From Collybia mongolica (taxonomy: Eukaryota; Basidiomycota; Agaricomycetes; Agaricales; Clitocybaceae), in the NCBI GenBank assembly GCA_013420905.1, contig JAAXNY010000010.1:186001-250000 (forward strand): a DNA stretch of 64,000 nucleotides. Direction: 5' to 3'. The notes under the pieces were generated by a model. That model had not been told where the DNA came from. It was given only the letters and a program-made list of their open reading frames with translations, and made no database searches. Positions 1 through 11,255 of this stretch are shown here, piece after piece (position 1 is the stretch's first letter; each line of letters opens with the position of its first letter). The position numbers and the translations under genes were made by a program.

Positions 1-2
1 TA

Positions 3-839
3 TCGTATTCCTTCTCTGCGCTTCATTTCTCAATTACCTGGATCCAGTCGCAATTGCGGGGTACTTTATCAATTACGTCACCGAAACCCGCGGAGAAACT
101 TCGTCAGCGCTTGGTGCCAAGTTCCTTGCCATTGCACAAGGATGCTTTGCTGTAGGGAGATTTACTGGATCGGGTACGTTATCCATTGATGTGTCCTTTA
201 TCTACGCTTTTGCTAATCCCGCGTTGGTAGCAATCATGCGATATGTCAAGCCACGTATAATTTTCTTGATTTACCTGTCTGGGGTTATCGCGTTTTGTGC
301 CGCCAGTATAACGCAAGGAGGAAATACTGGGCTAGCTATGCTGAACATGGCGCTTTTCTTTGAGAGTGTCTGCTTCCCCACGATCGTGGCGCTGGGGATA
401 CGTGGTCTAGGGAGACATACCAAGGTTTGCTCCGTTACCCCTTTAATCGTGTGCCATTCTGATGTTTTATAATTAGCGGGGTGCGGGCTGGATTGTGGGC
501 GGTGTTGTTGGTGGAGCATGTGTACGTCAACAACCCGTCATATTCATCCATGGGATATCCGCCTCACCGAGCGTATACGATATCTAGGTTCCCCCCATCC
601 TTGCTCGTGTCGCCGACAACCGCAACAGTACAGCGTTCGCCATGATCATCCCACTCATGTTCTTCGTGATGGCCTACACATATGCCCTCGCCGTCAATTT
701 CGTCCCGAGCTACCGAGATCCAGCCGACAAGACTGGCGGGTCGGAGTTGGTGGTTGCGAAAGACGCCGGAATGGACAGCAGCATCGACAAGGGCAACAGT
801 TTGGAAAAGGAGAGTAATTTGGAGAAAGAGAAAGTCTAA
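3..839 (+). CDS. L-fucose permease-like MFS transporter, C-terminal part (5' end outside window)
   Basis: Four exons with introns at 174-230, 425-476 and 522-587 join one frame that is open from the window edge to the stop at 837-839. The protein has repeated hydrophobic helices and segments such as YFINYVTETRGETSSALGAK, GRFTGSG and SVCFPTIVALGIRGLGRHTK. These resemble the second half of fungal FucP/glucose-galactose MFS proton symporters. After the last helix comes a charged cytosolic tail rich in Lys, Glu and Ser. Only about the last third to half of the usual 12-helix protein is present because the window starts inside the gene; nothing suggests it is broken. The substrate (fucose, galactose or glucose) cannot be told from this part. 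Confidence 0.85.
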
Positions 840-2504
840 ATTGGGGCTTTGTGGGAATGAGATTTCGAGATAATTACGAGGCATGTTATTGCCCCTTCTG
901 ATTGGTTACGACAAGATGTACTATACGACGCTCTATTGATTGACGCATATCTTTTGGAGTGGGGTTTTGAACGATATCGCCTCGTTGCTCGTAGGAAAGT
1001 ATGTAGGACGAGAAAGAGAACTATGCACATGGAGATCTTTGTACGTTGAGCCAATTATAAACAGGATCGTCGTGTATGGATGCCGTACATTGGATCGGTC
1101 ATGGCCTTAGGTACGGCTCAGTCCTTATGGGATTGGGGCCGGTGTGCAGATCCTATACTTAAGTATCAACAATTCACCGAGCTGCCCGGGTACACAGTTA
1201 TACCGCAGTCATAACGATCTTCATATCAAAATTCTCTAAATATCTATCTATCTATAAGTACTTCTTGGTCGCACACGCGAGCCCGTATCAAGGTCAGCCG
1301 CTCCGAGTCCCCTACCATACCCAAAAATAACCCGAGTAATCAGCCGATAGCGAATGATTAACACGTCGCGAGAGAAGTTACATTCCAATCACATTCCCAC
1401 ACGAAGTTACACTGACCCTGACACAGTCCGGCGGCTCTTTTTTCTGGCGGACAGTCTATCTAATTGAGTATCGGTACCATGAATAGAATAAGGAGTTACG
1501 ATTATACCTGGGTCTGTCATTTTCCCGACCGTTAGTTAGTAGTTACCGGACCTGTGGCCGAGCTCGGGCTTAGCATGTATTCAAAGCTAGCCGCAACTAG
1601 CGTCTGCCGAGAGGTCTAAGATAGAAAGCAACGAGCAAGCCCAGAGATATTCATTCGTAGGGCAGGACTTGGCCTGAACGTCCAGTAATGCAGAGCTCCT
1701 GATAAAACAAGTAAACCTTCAACTATATCCAATGTGGCGGTCCCTGCGTCCGTGAGCCATTCTTACGTCCATGTGCCTAGCTAGGAAGTTACAGGCAACG
1801 TTCACGTTTTACTTGCCGGGTTCATGAGGGTACCATACTTGCTACATCTCCGCTCTCGATAACTGAGGCAAATCGCCGGTAAGTTCGATGTGTCAGTTAG
1901 GACATGGGACTCGGAATATATTCTTGTGATTGATAAATTTGAGTGCTCCCGATCCGCATTGATGCTTCGCGAGAAGCTTGAAGTTAAAGATAATAATGAT
2001 GTAGTTAGATACATCCCGGAACCGGTTCCTGGCCGCAAACGTTCGCTCATGCACCCATATCAGCCGTGATGCAGAGTTTCCAGGGCATCGTATATCTGGA
2101 CACCGTCGCCGATTAACAATAGCCACCAGACTAGTAATGGATGTACCCAATATACTTTGACAGAGGGTATAGTAGCAAAATTGATCGATGGATTACGCTC
2201 AGTCAAGTATAAACGTCCCTTAACTGGACAACCACTCGTTCCACATGACCATCTTAAAAATACGACGCTTCCCAAAAGTCAACCTACACTACGACTTAAA
2301 CTTCATAGTCATGCACGCAAGCCTACACCCCACCCCCACACCTGCACCACCACGCCTAAAAACGCAGGCACGTACTTAATTAGCACCAAACCCCCACAGA
2401 ACAGCAAAGGAAACTCACATCCCACCCGCCCGACCCATGAAGTTACAATTATCAAAACACAGCCGCCGGCCGCTTCTCTGGGGTGCAGCCTGTTATAACA
2501 AGCG
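840..2504. other. gene-free stretch
   Basis: About 1.7 kb between the MFS gene and the small secreted protein. Only short random ORFs were seen. There is a short TATC run near 1243-1256. No recognisable gene, RNA or element. Confidence 0.5.
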
Positions 2505-2813
2505 TCAGCACCGGTCGCGGGTCGACAAAGAGACATAGGAAGTACCCGGGTCGTTCCATTTCCCGGAAAACCCTTGGCCGCACTCGCGTTTGGCGATATG
2601 TTCGACGGCGTCTGCAAAGTCGCGACCATCTAAGTCGAGAATGAGAGAAAAACCAGTCAGCAACCGGTACATCTTTTTATAGTGCCCAAACCCACATAAG
2701 TATCCTTCTTGCAACTCGCGCCGTGGGGAGCCTTTCTTTATAGAACCAGCTTGGGCCGAGTGAGAAAGTACGCTCAAAGCCACCGCAAGCTGGATGATAG
2801 TCGTAAACTGCAT
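2505..2813 (-). CDS. small secreted protein, cysteine-poor, unknown function
   Basis: An uninterrupted 102-aa reading frame. The chosen start is an internal ATG, because from there the first ~20 residues form a clear signal peptide (MQFTTIIQLAVALSVLSHSAQA, cleavage after A-Q-A) while the 17 residues upstream do not. The mature part of ~80 residues is basic at its N-terminus and has three cysteines, one of them the last residue. A TATA-like AT-rich stretch lies about 50 bp upstream, near 2860-2868. It resembles no family I know; the size and secretion signal fit the small secreted proteins of fungi. Caution: an in-frame stretch around 2630-2670 also looks like a 41-nt intron, so the C-terminal half may be spliced differently. 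Confidence 0.5.
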   Translation of the reverse strand: MQFTTIIQLAVALSVLSHSAQAGSIKKGSPRRELQEGYLCGFGHYKKMYRLLTGFSLILDLDGRDFADAVEHIAKRECGQGFSGKWNDPGTSYVSLSTRDRC

Positions 2814-3491
2814 GATAAATACATTCGTTCGGATTTCGTGAAAAGGCTGCCCAGCGTAGTACATATATTAGCAGTATCTTCAAGACACAACAACCACCCA
2901 ACTCACCGGCCGGCACCTTACTTGGATATATTCATATTACTAGCGAGACCTGCTCACTCTGTGGACCAGCCAGGCGAAAATTCGCGTATTTATGCCATTC
3001 CTGCCCCTTAGGTTGGTTTAGCCTCCGACGTTCTGAATTCTTCATCATGTGATGATTCATAGCATCAGGATCAAAACTTGGTTAGTGGCGGACAGCGGAC
3101 ATGGGCGGGTTTCAGCAGGGGATGTGTAACTTAAGAGAAAACGAAACGGAGGTGAACGGGTGTTTAGTATAAGTATATATAAGTCATATTACTGAATGCT
3201 GCGGGGGGCAAACTGAACTATTGGGGGTTTAATAGTCGACGGAAACGACATTTTTGTTGGGTCCTCGCGATCATCTTCCCATCGCATCGTTATAACAGCC
3301 AAGTCGTCTTCGTAGTGCTGGTGTCTAGATACCCTACTAGAAGGGCAGGTCGGGGGGGCCCTGAATGACGATGACCAGGTAAGTACGGATATGATTGTTG
3401 TTGGATATAGCACAGCACCAGGGACAGACGCGGGATGTGGTTCAGTGTCAAGTTATCAACGAAGCCGTGGACCCATCAAAAGCCACCGTTG
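2814..3491. other. gene-free stretch
   Basis: About 680 bp between two minus-strand genes. It holds the 5' flank of the secreted protein and the 3' flank of the FAD monooxygenase. Nothing else recognised. Confidence 0.5.
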
Positions 3492-4998
3492 CTATCCTAC
3501 CCAAGTCGGTAGATCTACAAGATCAGCCTCTACTTTTTTATTTTTGAGGTATTCCGATACAGCCGAGTTGACATCATACGCAAGCAACCCATCATTAAAC
3601 GATTCTGGTAATTTACCTTTCGATTCCATTTGAGTCTTTGAGTCTTCCAGCGAGAACATATATACGAACAGGGACGTACAAATCAACCAAAGGATCCAAT
3701 CACGAACCCATTCCTGCAGCCGCGACTGTTTCTTCTTGCTATTTCCGCTCCGCTTCGCGATATCCAGGATGTGCCAAACCCTCTCCATTCGAACGCCTTC
3801 GTACGTCGACGCCGTTTTCCGGAGCGTTTCATAAAGGTCGAGCTTTTGGTCAAGATGGTAATGTTTCAGTAATAGACCGATGGTGGCCGCGTCTTCTGCT
3901 GCGCAAGAGACCCCTTGACCCGAGTCAGGGGGCATAGCATGGGCCGCGTCACCCAAGAGAATAACTCTCCCCGATCCTGACGGGCTACACCACTGTGGGA
4001 TTCGAGGAGTGACGTATCGTGGTAGTATGAGAAGAGTTTCGTTCCGCTGATCAGAGGATCCACAGCCAAGATTGATAATGCTTTGATAAACCGGACTGCC
4101 TGGTGAATCATAAGGCGATTTCCATGGACCATGTCGTTCGAGCAACTGGTTGCGAATGCCCACATGCGCTTCATCGCGGTTGGGTGGATTCGCGGACTCG
4201 TAAATTGACCACCATTGAACTTCTCCATCGGTATTGGTTTCCTGGCCGGTATTAGTGCATAATGAGTACCCGAAGAAGCCGTGAGGTCCAAAAGTCATCG
4301 ACACGCCCTCTGTGCGAAGGCTTTCACGAAGGCGTTCGGACAGAGCTGACAACGGGATGAAGCCCCCAACCCCAGTCAACCCACTATAACATTCAAGATT
4401 AACAGAGGAAGCTTGCCGGATATCAAGACACGCACTCATACTCTGCAGGATATTTGTCGTCAAATATTGCTTTCCGTACCACACTCCGCACCCCGTCAGC
4501 ACCAATCACCAAATCCCCAGTCTCCTCGCTCCCATTCGACAACTCCACCACCACCCCGTCGTCCGTTTCACGCACGCTCACGACCTTGGTTCCCCATTCG
4601 ACAGCATCAGGGGGCATATCCCCGAGAAGAGCTTCGTGCACGACAGACCTGCGAAGCATGAGCATGCTGAATCCGTACCGCTCTTGACGCCCGTTCCAGT
4701 AATGGCCCAGCAGCCGTCCAGTCGAGTTCCTGAATGTCATGATCACGCCTGGATACCCACGGGCCTGGATATAGTCCGCTGCTCTTGGGGATACGGACGC
4801 GATGGCGCGCAGCCCGTTTGGCGCCAATCCCAGGCCACCACCTATGTTTGACGTTGTGGACGTCGGCGAGCCATGGGATTCGAATATCTTGATGCTCAGT
4901 GGTGGAGAGGAAGAGTTGTCGTCGATGGAGAGGTGTTTCCGAAGAGAGTGATAGGTCGATAGACCGCCTATGCCAGCTCCTATGATTATGATTTTCAT
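3492..4998 (-). CDS. FAD-dependent monooxygenase with C-terminal membrane anchor
   Basis: Two exons (4436-4998 and 3492-4383) with one 52-nt intron give 484 aa. This is a flavin hydroxylase of the salicylate hydroxylase/zeaxanthin epoxidase type, expected to put oxygen on a substrate using NAD(P)H and O2. The sequence shows the dinucleotide-binding GAGIGG at residues 7-12, the DG motif (GADGVRS) near 162-172 and the FAD ribityl-binding GDAAHA at 332-337. A hydrophobic stretch at 417-433 (WILWLICTSLFVYMFSL) suggests anchoring to a membrane, as in several fungal secondary-metabolism monooxygenases. The intron was placed so that the conserved GLTGVGGF block follows directly in frame. The substrate is unknown. 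It lies ~7 kb from the terpene synthase with two unrelated genes between, so membership in that pathway is only possible. Confidence 0.88.
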
Positions 4999-5464
4999 GG
5001 TTGTTGCGTGCAGGATATTGGACTCTTGATTGTTGGTTGGGAGATATTGGTCGTTTTTTATCAGGTTGTTGTGCTGCGGACCATGCCGCCGGCTAAGTGG
5101 TTACGCAACTTCACAGCAGAAGCTCTCTTGTTTGCGAATCACAACGGCCATTGACTAAAGGTCGCGTCAACCGAGGTTAGAGGGTTAGTTGACTCGGAAA
5201 TCTCGCAGAGGATAACAAGTTTTTGGATTTATTTCTTTAATGATAATAGTCTCACAGTTATATTTCCTAAAATGCCATTTAAATTATAAACCTTAAAAAT
5301 AACTTGACCATGCTAACTCGTACCTCCCAAACTTTCCTCTATCCAAGCAAACACGCCATTCCAAGACCCCAATTTCCCCGCCCAGAATTCATCGCCTAGT
5401 TTGGTTGAGCATCACGAACTTCCTTAGGATTTTTAGTAGTACCGCCACCAGAACTAGCATTCAA
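4999..5464. other. gene-free stretch
   Basis: Intergenic 5' flank of the FAD monooxygenase, AT-rich around 5220-5310. No gene recognised. Confidence 0.5.
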
Positions 5465-5622
5465 TCCATCTGGCGCCATTTCACAAGAGGAGGGTGGTAT
5501 ACAAGTAGTAACCCCCACGCCGATTTTCCACGCCTGTTATGCTCTAGCTCACTTTCCATCACCTCCTCCAACGTCTCACACGACTTTCCCCAAAACCCCG
5601 CTCTCTTCCTGCAACGCAACAG
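5465..5622 (-). pseudogene. decayed duplicate of the 3' end of the adjacent K+ channel gene
   Basis: This stretch repeats, with many substitutions and small indels, the end of the neighbouring channel gene and its 3' flank (about 5705-5860). Shared blocks include 'gtggtatacaag', 'gttatgctc.agctcact.tccatcacc.cctccaac' and the preceding 'catctggc.ccattt.aca'. Read on the minus strand it encodes EEVMESELEHNRRG, against EGVMESELEHNGRG at the end of the channel. No other channel exon is seen next to it, so it is a fragment only, not a second channel. Confidence 0.75.
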
Positions 5623-5752
5623 CCATCCAAGGATTCATCGTGAACTGTCCAACCTGCCCTACATTATCTCCACGCCCCATTAACAATCCTCCGAAACAAC
5701 CAAAACCCATCTGGCCCCATTTTACATAAAGCATGGTGGTATACAAGCCCCA

Positions 5753-7885
5753 CTAGTACGACGAGGCCCCGGCCCCACGTCCGTTATGCTCCAGCTCACT
5801 CTCCATCACCCCCTCCAACCTCCGACACAACCTCCTCAAAACCCACTCCGTCTCCGCAACACCACTAAGCAACGGCCCCTCATCACCCAACCACGTCCAC
5901 CCAACACTCCCACCCGGCGGAACCCCCCCAGCACCCCCACGTTTCGGCGCACTCCCCCCCAAGTCCAACAACTCAAGCCACCGCGTCCATTCGTGCCACT
6001 CATACTTTCTTGGCGGCCTCTGTCCGATATCCATCGCGACCTTGCTGATCTCCCTCGATATCCTAGCGACCAAGCTTCCCTCTCTTCCATGGTCTTCTTC
6101 CTCCCTTTCCACCGCCTCTCCAAGCTGCTCGACATCCCCCCGTACTCCCGGCACGTCCTCCCCACCTCCCCTCACGCCCCTCCGTTTCTGCTTCTGGTCT
6201 ATTCCAACTTGCTTTTGGGCAGCTTTCCGCTGCCTTTTACGCTCCGGTAGGAGCGTGCGTTCTCCCAACCACAGTGTTCCTTCCTTCAACCATCCGACGA
6301 CTGTGTCTCCCATATCTGAGATGAATATGGTGACCGTCGGTACCGCAATCAAGGACCAGATGACGAAGAACGGCTTCCCCGAGTTGGATTTCGGGAAAAA
6401 ATCCCCATATCCGATCGTCAGGAGCGACGAGTATGCAAAGTACATTGATTCAAAGTAAGTCCATGATTGCAGTTTCTTCATACAGCCATCAATGTCAGCG
6501 TTTCCAAACATTTTGCGTACGAGGAGAAAGGATCGTACATGTTCCGAGAACCAAAACGCCAATGCCCCACCGAGCCATACGACCATGAAAGCAAAGAAAG
6601 ACGTTCCGAGGGGCGTATATTTCCGAATCTTCTCAGCCTTTTGTTCAATCTGTCGCATGATTTCAAATTCCTGCTCTGTCCATCCTTCCTCAGGGTCGTT
6701 CAAATCCTTGACATGTTTATCTCGCTGCTTTGCGAGCATTCTTTGGATAACATGGGTTTTCCCCCGCTCCAACACGAGGCCCCTGATGCTTCCGATGACC
6801 AGGCCAATCATCGTGATGCCGCACGCTGCGTAGGGAATCATAAGGGCGCGGGCTAACGTATGTTGCAGCACAAAGTCGGAACCGAGGCCTATTGTCAACA
6901 CCGTGTAATCAGAGAAATACAAGGCGTCAACATAATTCCATCCCTCAATCACAGAGAATATCCCAGCTCCTAGTGCGAGGTAGATTACATAAGAAATGGT
7001 CTGGAGCATGAGTGTCCGTTGCGGGATGGTGAGCGAGCTGAAAGAAGGCGGGTAAGCTTTAAAGGCGTATACTCCAAGGAGGTTGAAGACGAGAAGAGTT
7101 GAGATAATGATATAAATTGTTACTGATATCAGGGCGTAGTAATATGACTGTGCAAATGTGTGGGTCGCCTTTGGTTGAATTTCCAAGTGCTTAGTCAAAG
7201 CCAGGGGTATAGCAAGGAAAATGGCCGCGAGGTACCTGCCACGCAGGTAAGATATGTGCGACTGGAAGTGTGGAAGACCATAACGCTTACCAGAGCGAGA
7301 TCGTCAAGGGCTGTGCGATTGAGTAACGCACGCGGCGGGCAAAATTGAATAGCAACAGGAGATTTGCCGACAAGGCTAGCGCTAGGGAAATAGAGTTGAG
7401 AGCAAGTAACCTGCCACATCGAGTGGTTAATGCCAAAATGCAAAATGCAAAAAAATGGGTAAAGCTCTAATACTAACCACGGTGGGTCTTTAACCGGCGT
7501 CCCTCGACCTCCCGTCATCCCGTCAGGGATACTAACGCGCCAGGTCTGCACCAGTGCGCACACCGAAAACAAATTTGCCAAAGGCCCGAACGTCCCAGCA
7601 ATGAGCGGAAACGCGGTGGACGTGAACCACCATCGTCTACGCACGAGTTCAACGTCACGTCAAACCCGCCATCTAATCCAATCTTTGAACGAAAACAACC
7701 CACTTTGGCTGAAAGACCCCCATCTCCTCATCCTCCTCATCATCCTCCTCCTCCCCCAACCTACGGCGGAACGCCGCCCCGGGTCCGAGCGACTGCTGGC
7801 TTTCGTGCGACCCCCGGCTTCGCAGCGTATGCGCGACTTCGCTGAAGGTATCCTGGATCGGTTCTTCGAGCTCGTGGTTGTTCAT
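5753..7885 (-). CDS. TOK1: TOK-type outward-rectifying two-pore potassium channel
   Basis: Five exons (7704-7885, 7478-7636, 7291-7410, 6539-7235, 5753-6475) give 626 aa. Each intron was fixed by restoring a conserved hydrophobic frame. The protein has the eight-helix, two-pore layout of fungal TOK channels. Four helices come first (starting WWFTSTAFPLIAGTFGPLANL). Then follow a helix, pore 1 with filter TIGLGSD, two helices, pore 2 with filter TIGYGD, and a last helix (FFVIWSLIAVPTVTIFI). TOK channels release K+ across the plasma membrane and help set membrane potential. The N-terminus is acidic with a Glu/Asp run. The C-terminal cytosolic tail is basic then Gly-rich and of low complexity. 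A decayed copy of its 3' end lies just downstream. Confidence 0.92.
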
Positions 7886-8614
7886 CTATCTCATTCTTGA
7901 GGGGGGAATTTCGAATAGATGGAGGACGTGTCAGTTCTGGGGCCCGTGTTATATCTTTCCACGGATTCATGATGTCATGAATGTCATGAATGTCATGATC
8001 TAAAGTTGGAAGACATTGTTGAGTTATAATTAGATGAGTCGGTAGAGTACTGACGCGACTGAAGTTTTCCCAAGGCAGTCCAGGTCACGTGATTGCGTAA
8101 CTTTACGCGTCGCTAGCAACGACACCTGGCGTTCCCTTTGCTGTCCTTCCATGAGCAGACGATACGCTCGGTGGCATCAAGACTACTACAGTGCTCCAAA
8201 GTTATGAGTAGTGGTGGTATGAGAGTGCTCCTCGTAAGGACCAGTGGTAAAAGTTAAACGGTAAACGAAACTCATTTTCATCGATCAAGCCACGCGCCAC
8301 GCCGTGTTCACACAGAAACCACGTCGGCTCCGCTCCCCATACCACCTGGCCAAAGTTTCGCTGCAAAATCCTTATATCATAAGAATACAAAGAAAGAATT
8401 TTGGTAGTAATTATCAAGCCATTAAACCACCCATACACACCCAACAACCCAAATCCTCCTCCACCCAATTCCAATAAATATAAAATATTCAACCAAAAAC
8501 CACACTAGCCAACCAAAAAAATCCAAAAAAAAAAAAAAAAACACAGCCGCCTAAAACTGCGGGGTCTTATTCCCATGCCCATGCGACTGCCACACGCCAT
8601 GATCACGATCAGTC
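7886..8614. other. gene-free stretch with a short tandem repeat
   Basis: Flank of the channel gene. At about 7970-7999 the 9-bp unit 'gtcatgaat' is repeated about three times. An A run occurs near 8522-8540. No gene recognised. Confidence 0.5.
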
Positions 8615-10394
8615 CTAATACCAACAACTACCCACGCCAAGCCCACGCACCTCAAGACGATCTAGCTGATACGCGTCCCCGCCCGTCGTCGTCCGGAACG
8701 TGCTGATCTTCACGCCGGTGGTCGACGCATACTCTTCGGGGCGCGAGACGAGCTTGCCGTCCGAGCGCCCGGAGAACATCGAGCCGCCCAGGGTGGTGTT
8801 GCTGTTCGCGGCCTGCGCCTTGACGAGTAGGAAGTGCCGGTTGTTGAGCGTCACGAGGAGTGCGTTGGCGTAGCTGTGGGGCGGCGTGTGAGGGGAGTTT
8901 TTTTTCTCTTTGGGGGGGGGAGGGGGGGGGCGTACCATTTTCCGAGTGCGTAGGTGCTGTGGTGGGAGTGTTAGTGAAGATACGCAGAGGGGTTTGTTTG
9001 GGTCGGGGTAGGAGAGTGGACGTACGGAGTGAGGAAATAACTTGTACCCTGTTACCGTCAGAAGCCCTTCAGCTACCAAACTTCCATAAATGTGGTGAGC
9101 ACTCACAGGCGCAGCGACGTATAGGATCAACGTAAGAATCGCCAGACTCGCTAACGAGATGCAGAGTAATACTCAGAGGACAGCACACGAAACTCAAAAA
9201 ACGGCGGTCTCTCTCTTACCTGAAACGCTGTTAGTCTCCATCGTGAGGATGACGAGCCGGTTCAACACGGCGTCCGTCGCCCTGTAGTTCCCCCGGTTGC
9301 GCAGGAGCTTCAAGCGGGGAAAATTTCAGATATGCTTTGGGGGAGGGGGGGGGGGGATAGAACGTACGAGGTATGTCATGTACCCAGCGATTCCGGTGTC
9401 CCCGACGACGGCGGAGATCAGCCACACCTTTTAATTTGGAGGAGTCTGGGCTTGAGATGGTGGGGCACGGGTATGGGATGACTCACGTATAGAGCGCGGA
9501 TGTCTATGGTCGCTTGGGCGGTCTCGATGCTTCCTGATAATATGTGGCCCTGAAAGCGGTTCAATCGCCCATCGACCCACTCGCCCAAAAGGTAAAAAGG
9601 CCTACCCGAATAGCGTTGTACCACGCTCCGACGAGAGACATGAGACAGATCTTCACACGAGGTTCATATGAGCATGCTCCGAGCACAGATACGGCCGGCC
9701 CCAAAAGCAATCTGCTCACCGCGAACAACAATATCGGTATCGACTTGTTCTGGCTGAGCATGTATATCCGATAGCAGAGGAACGTCTGGCCGAGGATCGC
9801 CAACAAGCTACCCAGTATCGGCACGTCGAAGACGCTGAGGTACACGTCCCCCAAGTGCGTCAAGTCGCCGAACCCCGAGGCAAACCAGTAATAAGCGTCC
9901 ACCGCCGTCATGAACGTCTGCAGGGTGTCGATAATGAAGACGGCATAAACTGTGATCAGCGAAAGAAGTCAAAGCCCGTCATCGTCGTGATCCGTGGTGA
10001 TGATAGATGATGTCGTGGACCCACCGAAGCATTGTATCAACACCTTATCCCGGAAGAGGGTGGAATAGATGTCTGGAAATGTACAATCAGCCCTTTGGCT
10101 CGGGTGCGATCCGCAGACTCGAAAGAGAAGGAGAACGCACAGACTTGCACCAACAGCATCCCCCAGAAGGCCCATGATACGAGAATGCCGATGAGCTAAG
10201 CATAACATATCACTACTCGAGATCAACTTCTGCTGATCAGTGCTAAACTTACCACCGGCGCGGTTCTTCGTATGTACACGTACAGTCAGTATTCAACCGC
10301 TACGAGTAACCGACTCGGGGGAACCTCACATTTGTGCGATGTTCGGTGGGAGTGGGGGCAGAGCAGCTGGGATCGCAGTCGCGTTGGATGCCAT
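8615..10394 (-). CDS. multi-pass membrane protein, DUF6534-like (basidiomycete family)
   Basis: About twelve exons, several very short, can be joined in one frame from ATG 10394 to the stop at 8615. The resulting protein has about seven hydrophobic helices. Family-typical blocks are TAPVLIGILVSWAFWGMLLV near the N-terminus, DTLQTFMTAVDAYYWFASGF, VYLSVFDVPILGSLLAI with FLCYRIYML, and the C-terminal block DTGIAGYMTYLLLRNRGNYR followed by YANALLVTLNNR. This order matches the large uncharacterised basidiomycete family that carries DUF6534 in its C-terminal half. Function is unknown; a receptor- or channel-like role has been guessed for such 7-TM proteins but nothing here shows it. It is transcribed away from the cupin gene. 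Exact splice sites for the smallest exons are less certain than the overall gene. Confidence 0.8.
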
Positions 10395-11255
10395 GAGTTT
10401 CCGAAGCCTGAGGAAAGGGTTGGGTAGGTGGGGGAAAGCTATAAATGATCACCTGGCCCTAATCACAGGTTGGTCTAACTATATGTGAGGGACTTGAGGA
10501 CCTATGACTGAGATGGTCTAGCATCTTACCTCAAGTGGAGAGAGATCCATCACTGATAAGTCCCTCGTTTGATGGGGGCGATGTGGAATGATGCATCACG
10601 TCCGACAGACATGCCAACTCGCACTACAGTGGGGTTCAATGACTCAATGTGGAAAAAAAAGCACCACTTTGTAAGGTTACCCAAAGATGGAAACCCGCCA
10701 TCCCCGCTTCGCAGGTACAGTGGATATCTCGAAATCGCGAAATCTCGAAATCTCGAAAAAATTCTTTTTTGCTCCAGAACTTGGCAGCAATGATATGAGT
10801 AGATCCCGAGAATTTGCCCGAAACTTTGCCTGGCGGGGGTGCGTGGGAAGGACGACCTCCACGTGGATTTTAGGCGTTAGGGTGGGGTTGGTTGTTCCGT
10901 TTTGAGGGGTCAGACGACCCCCCCGTCTCCGATCATCGCGAATCCCATCAAATGACGGCAACTGTTCTTCTTTTCCCGCACAATCCCCTCTATTACTCCC
11001 TTTTTCTCTGGAGCAATCCCGGCGTCTCCCATAATTACGCTGCCAAAGGCGTTTCATGTCGCCCCGCTCACTTCTCTGAAAGCCCCAAAGCAGAATAACG
11101 TTGCCATCAGGGTCCATCAGTTCAAATCATTAATATTGAAGGTGCCAACGATCTGTTTATCTTTTTCAATTCTTATCTTGTCTGACGGAGACTTACGCCA
11201 CATAACACCCATCTCATCACCTCCCAAGATCTCCTCGCTGACGAACAAAAAAAAA
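10395..11255. other. intergenic region between divergent genes
   Basis: Shared 5' region of the DUF6534-like gene (minus) and the cupin gene (plus), about 860 bp. It has a short repeat of 'tctcgaaat/cgcgaaat' units at about 10725-10762 and a pyrimidine-rich stretch before the cupin start. No gene recognised. Confidence 0.5.

Noticed and set aside
5786..6458. Pro-rich plus-strand ORFs of 154 and 138 aa
   Set aside because: Antisense to the Gly/Arg-rich tail of the K+ channel.
9561..9911. In-frame 69-nt GTGAGC...AAG stretch as an extra intron of the DUF6534-like gene
   Set aside because: It codes for the fifth helix expected in the family (AVSRLLLGPAVSVLGA), so it was kept as exon.
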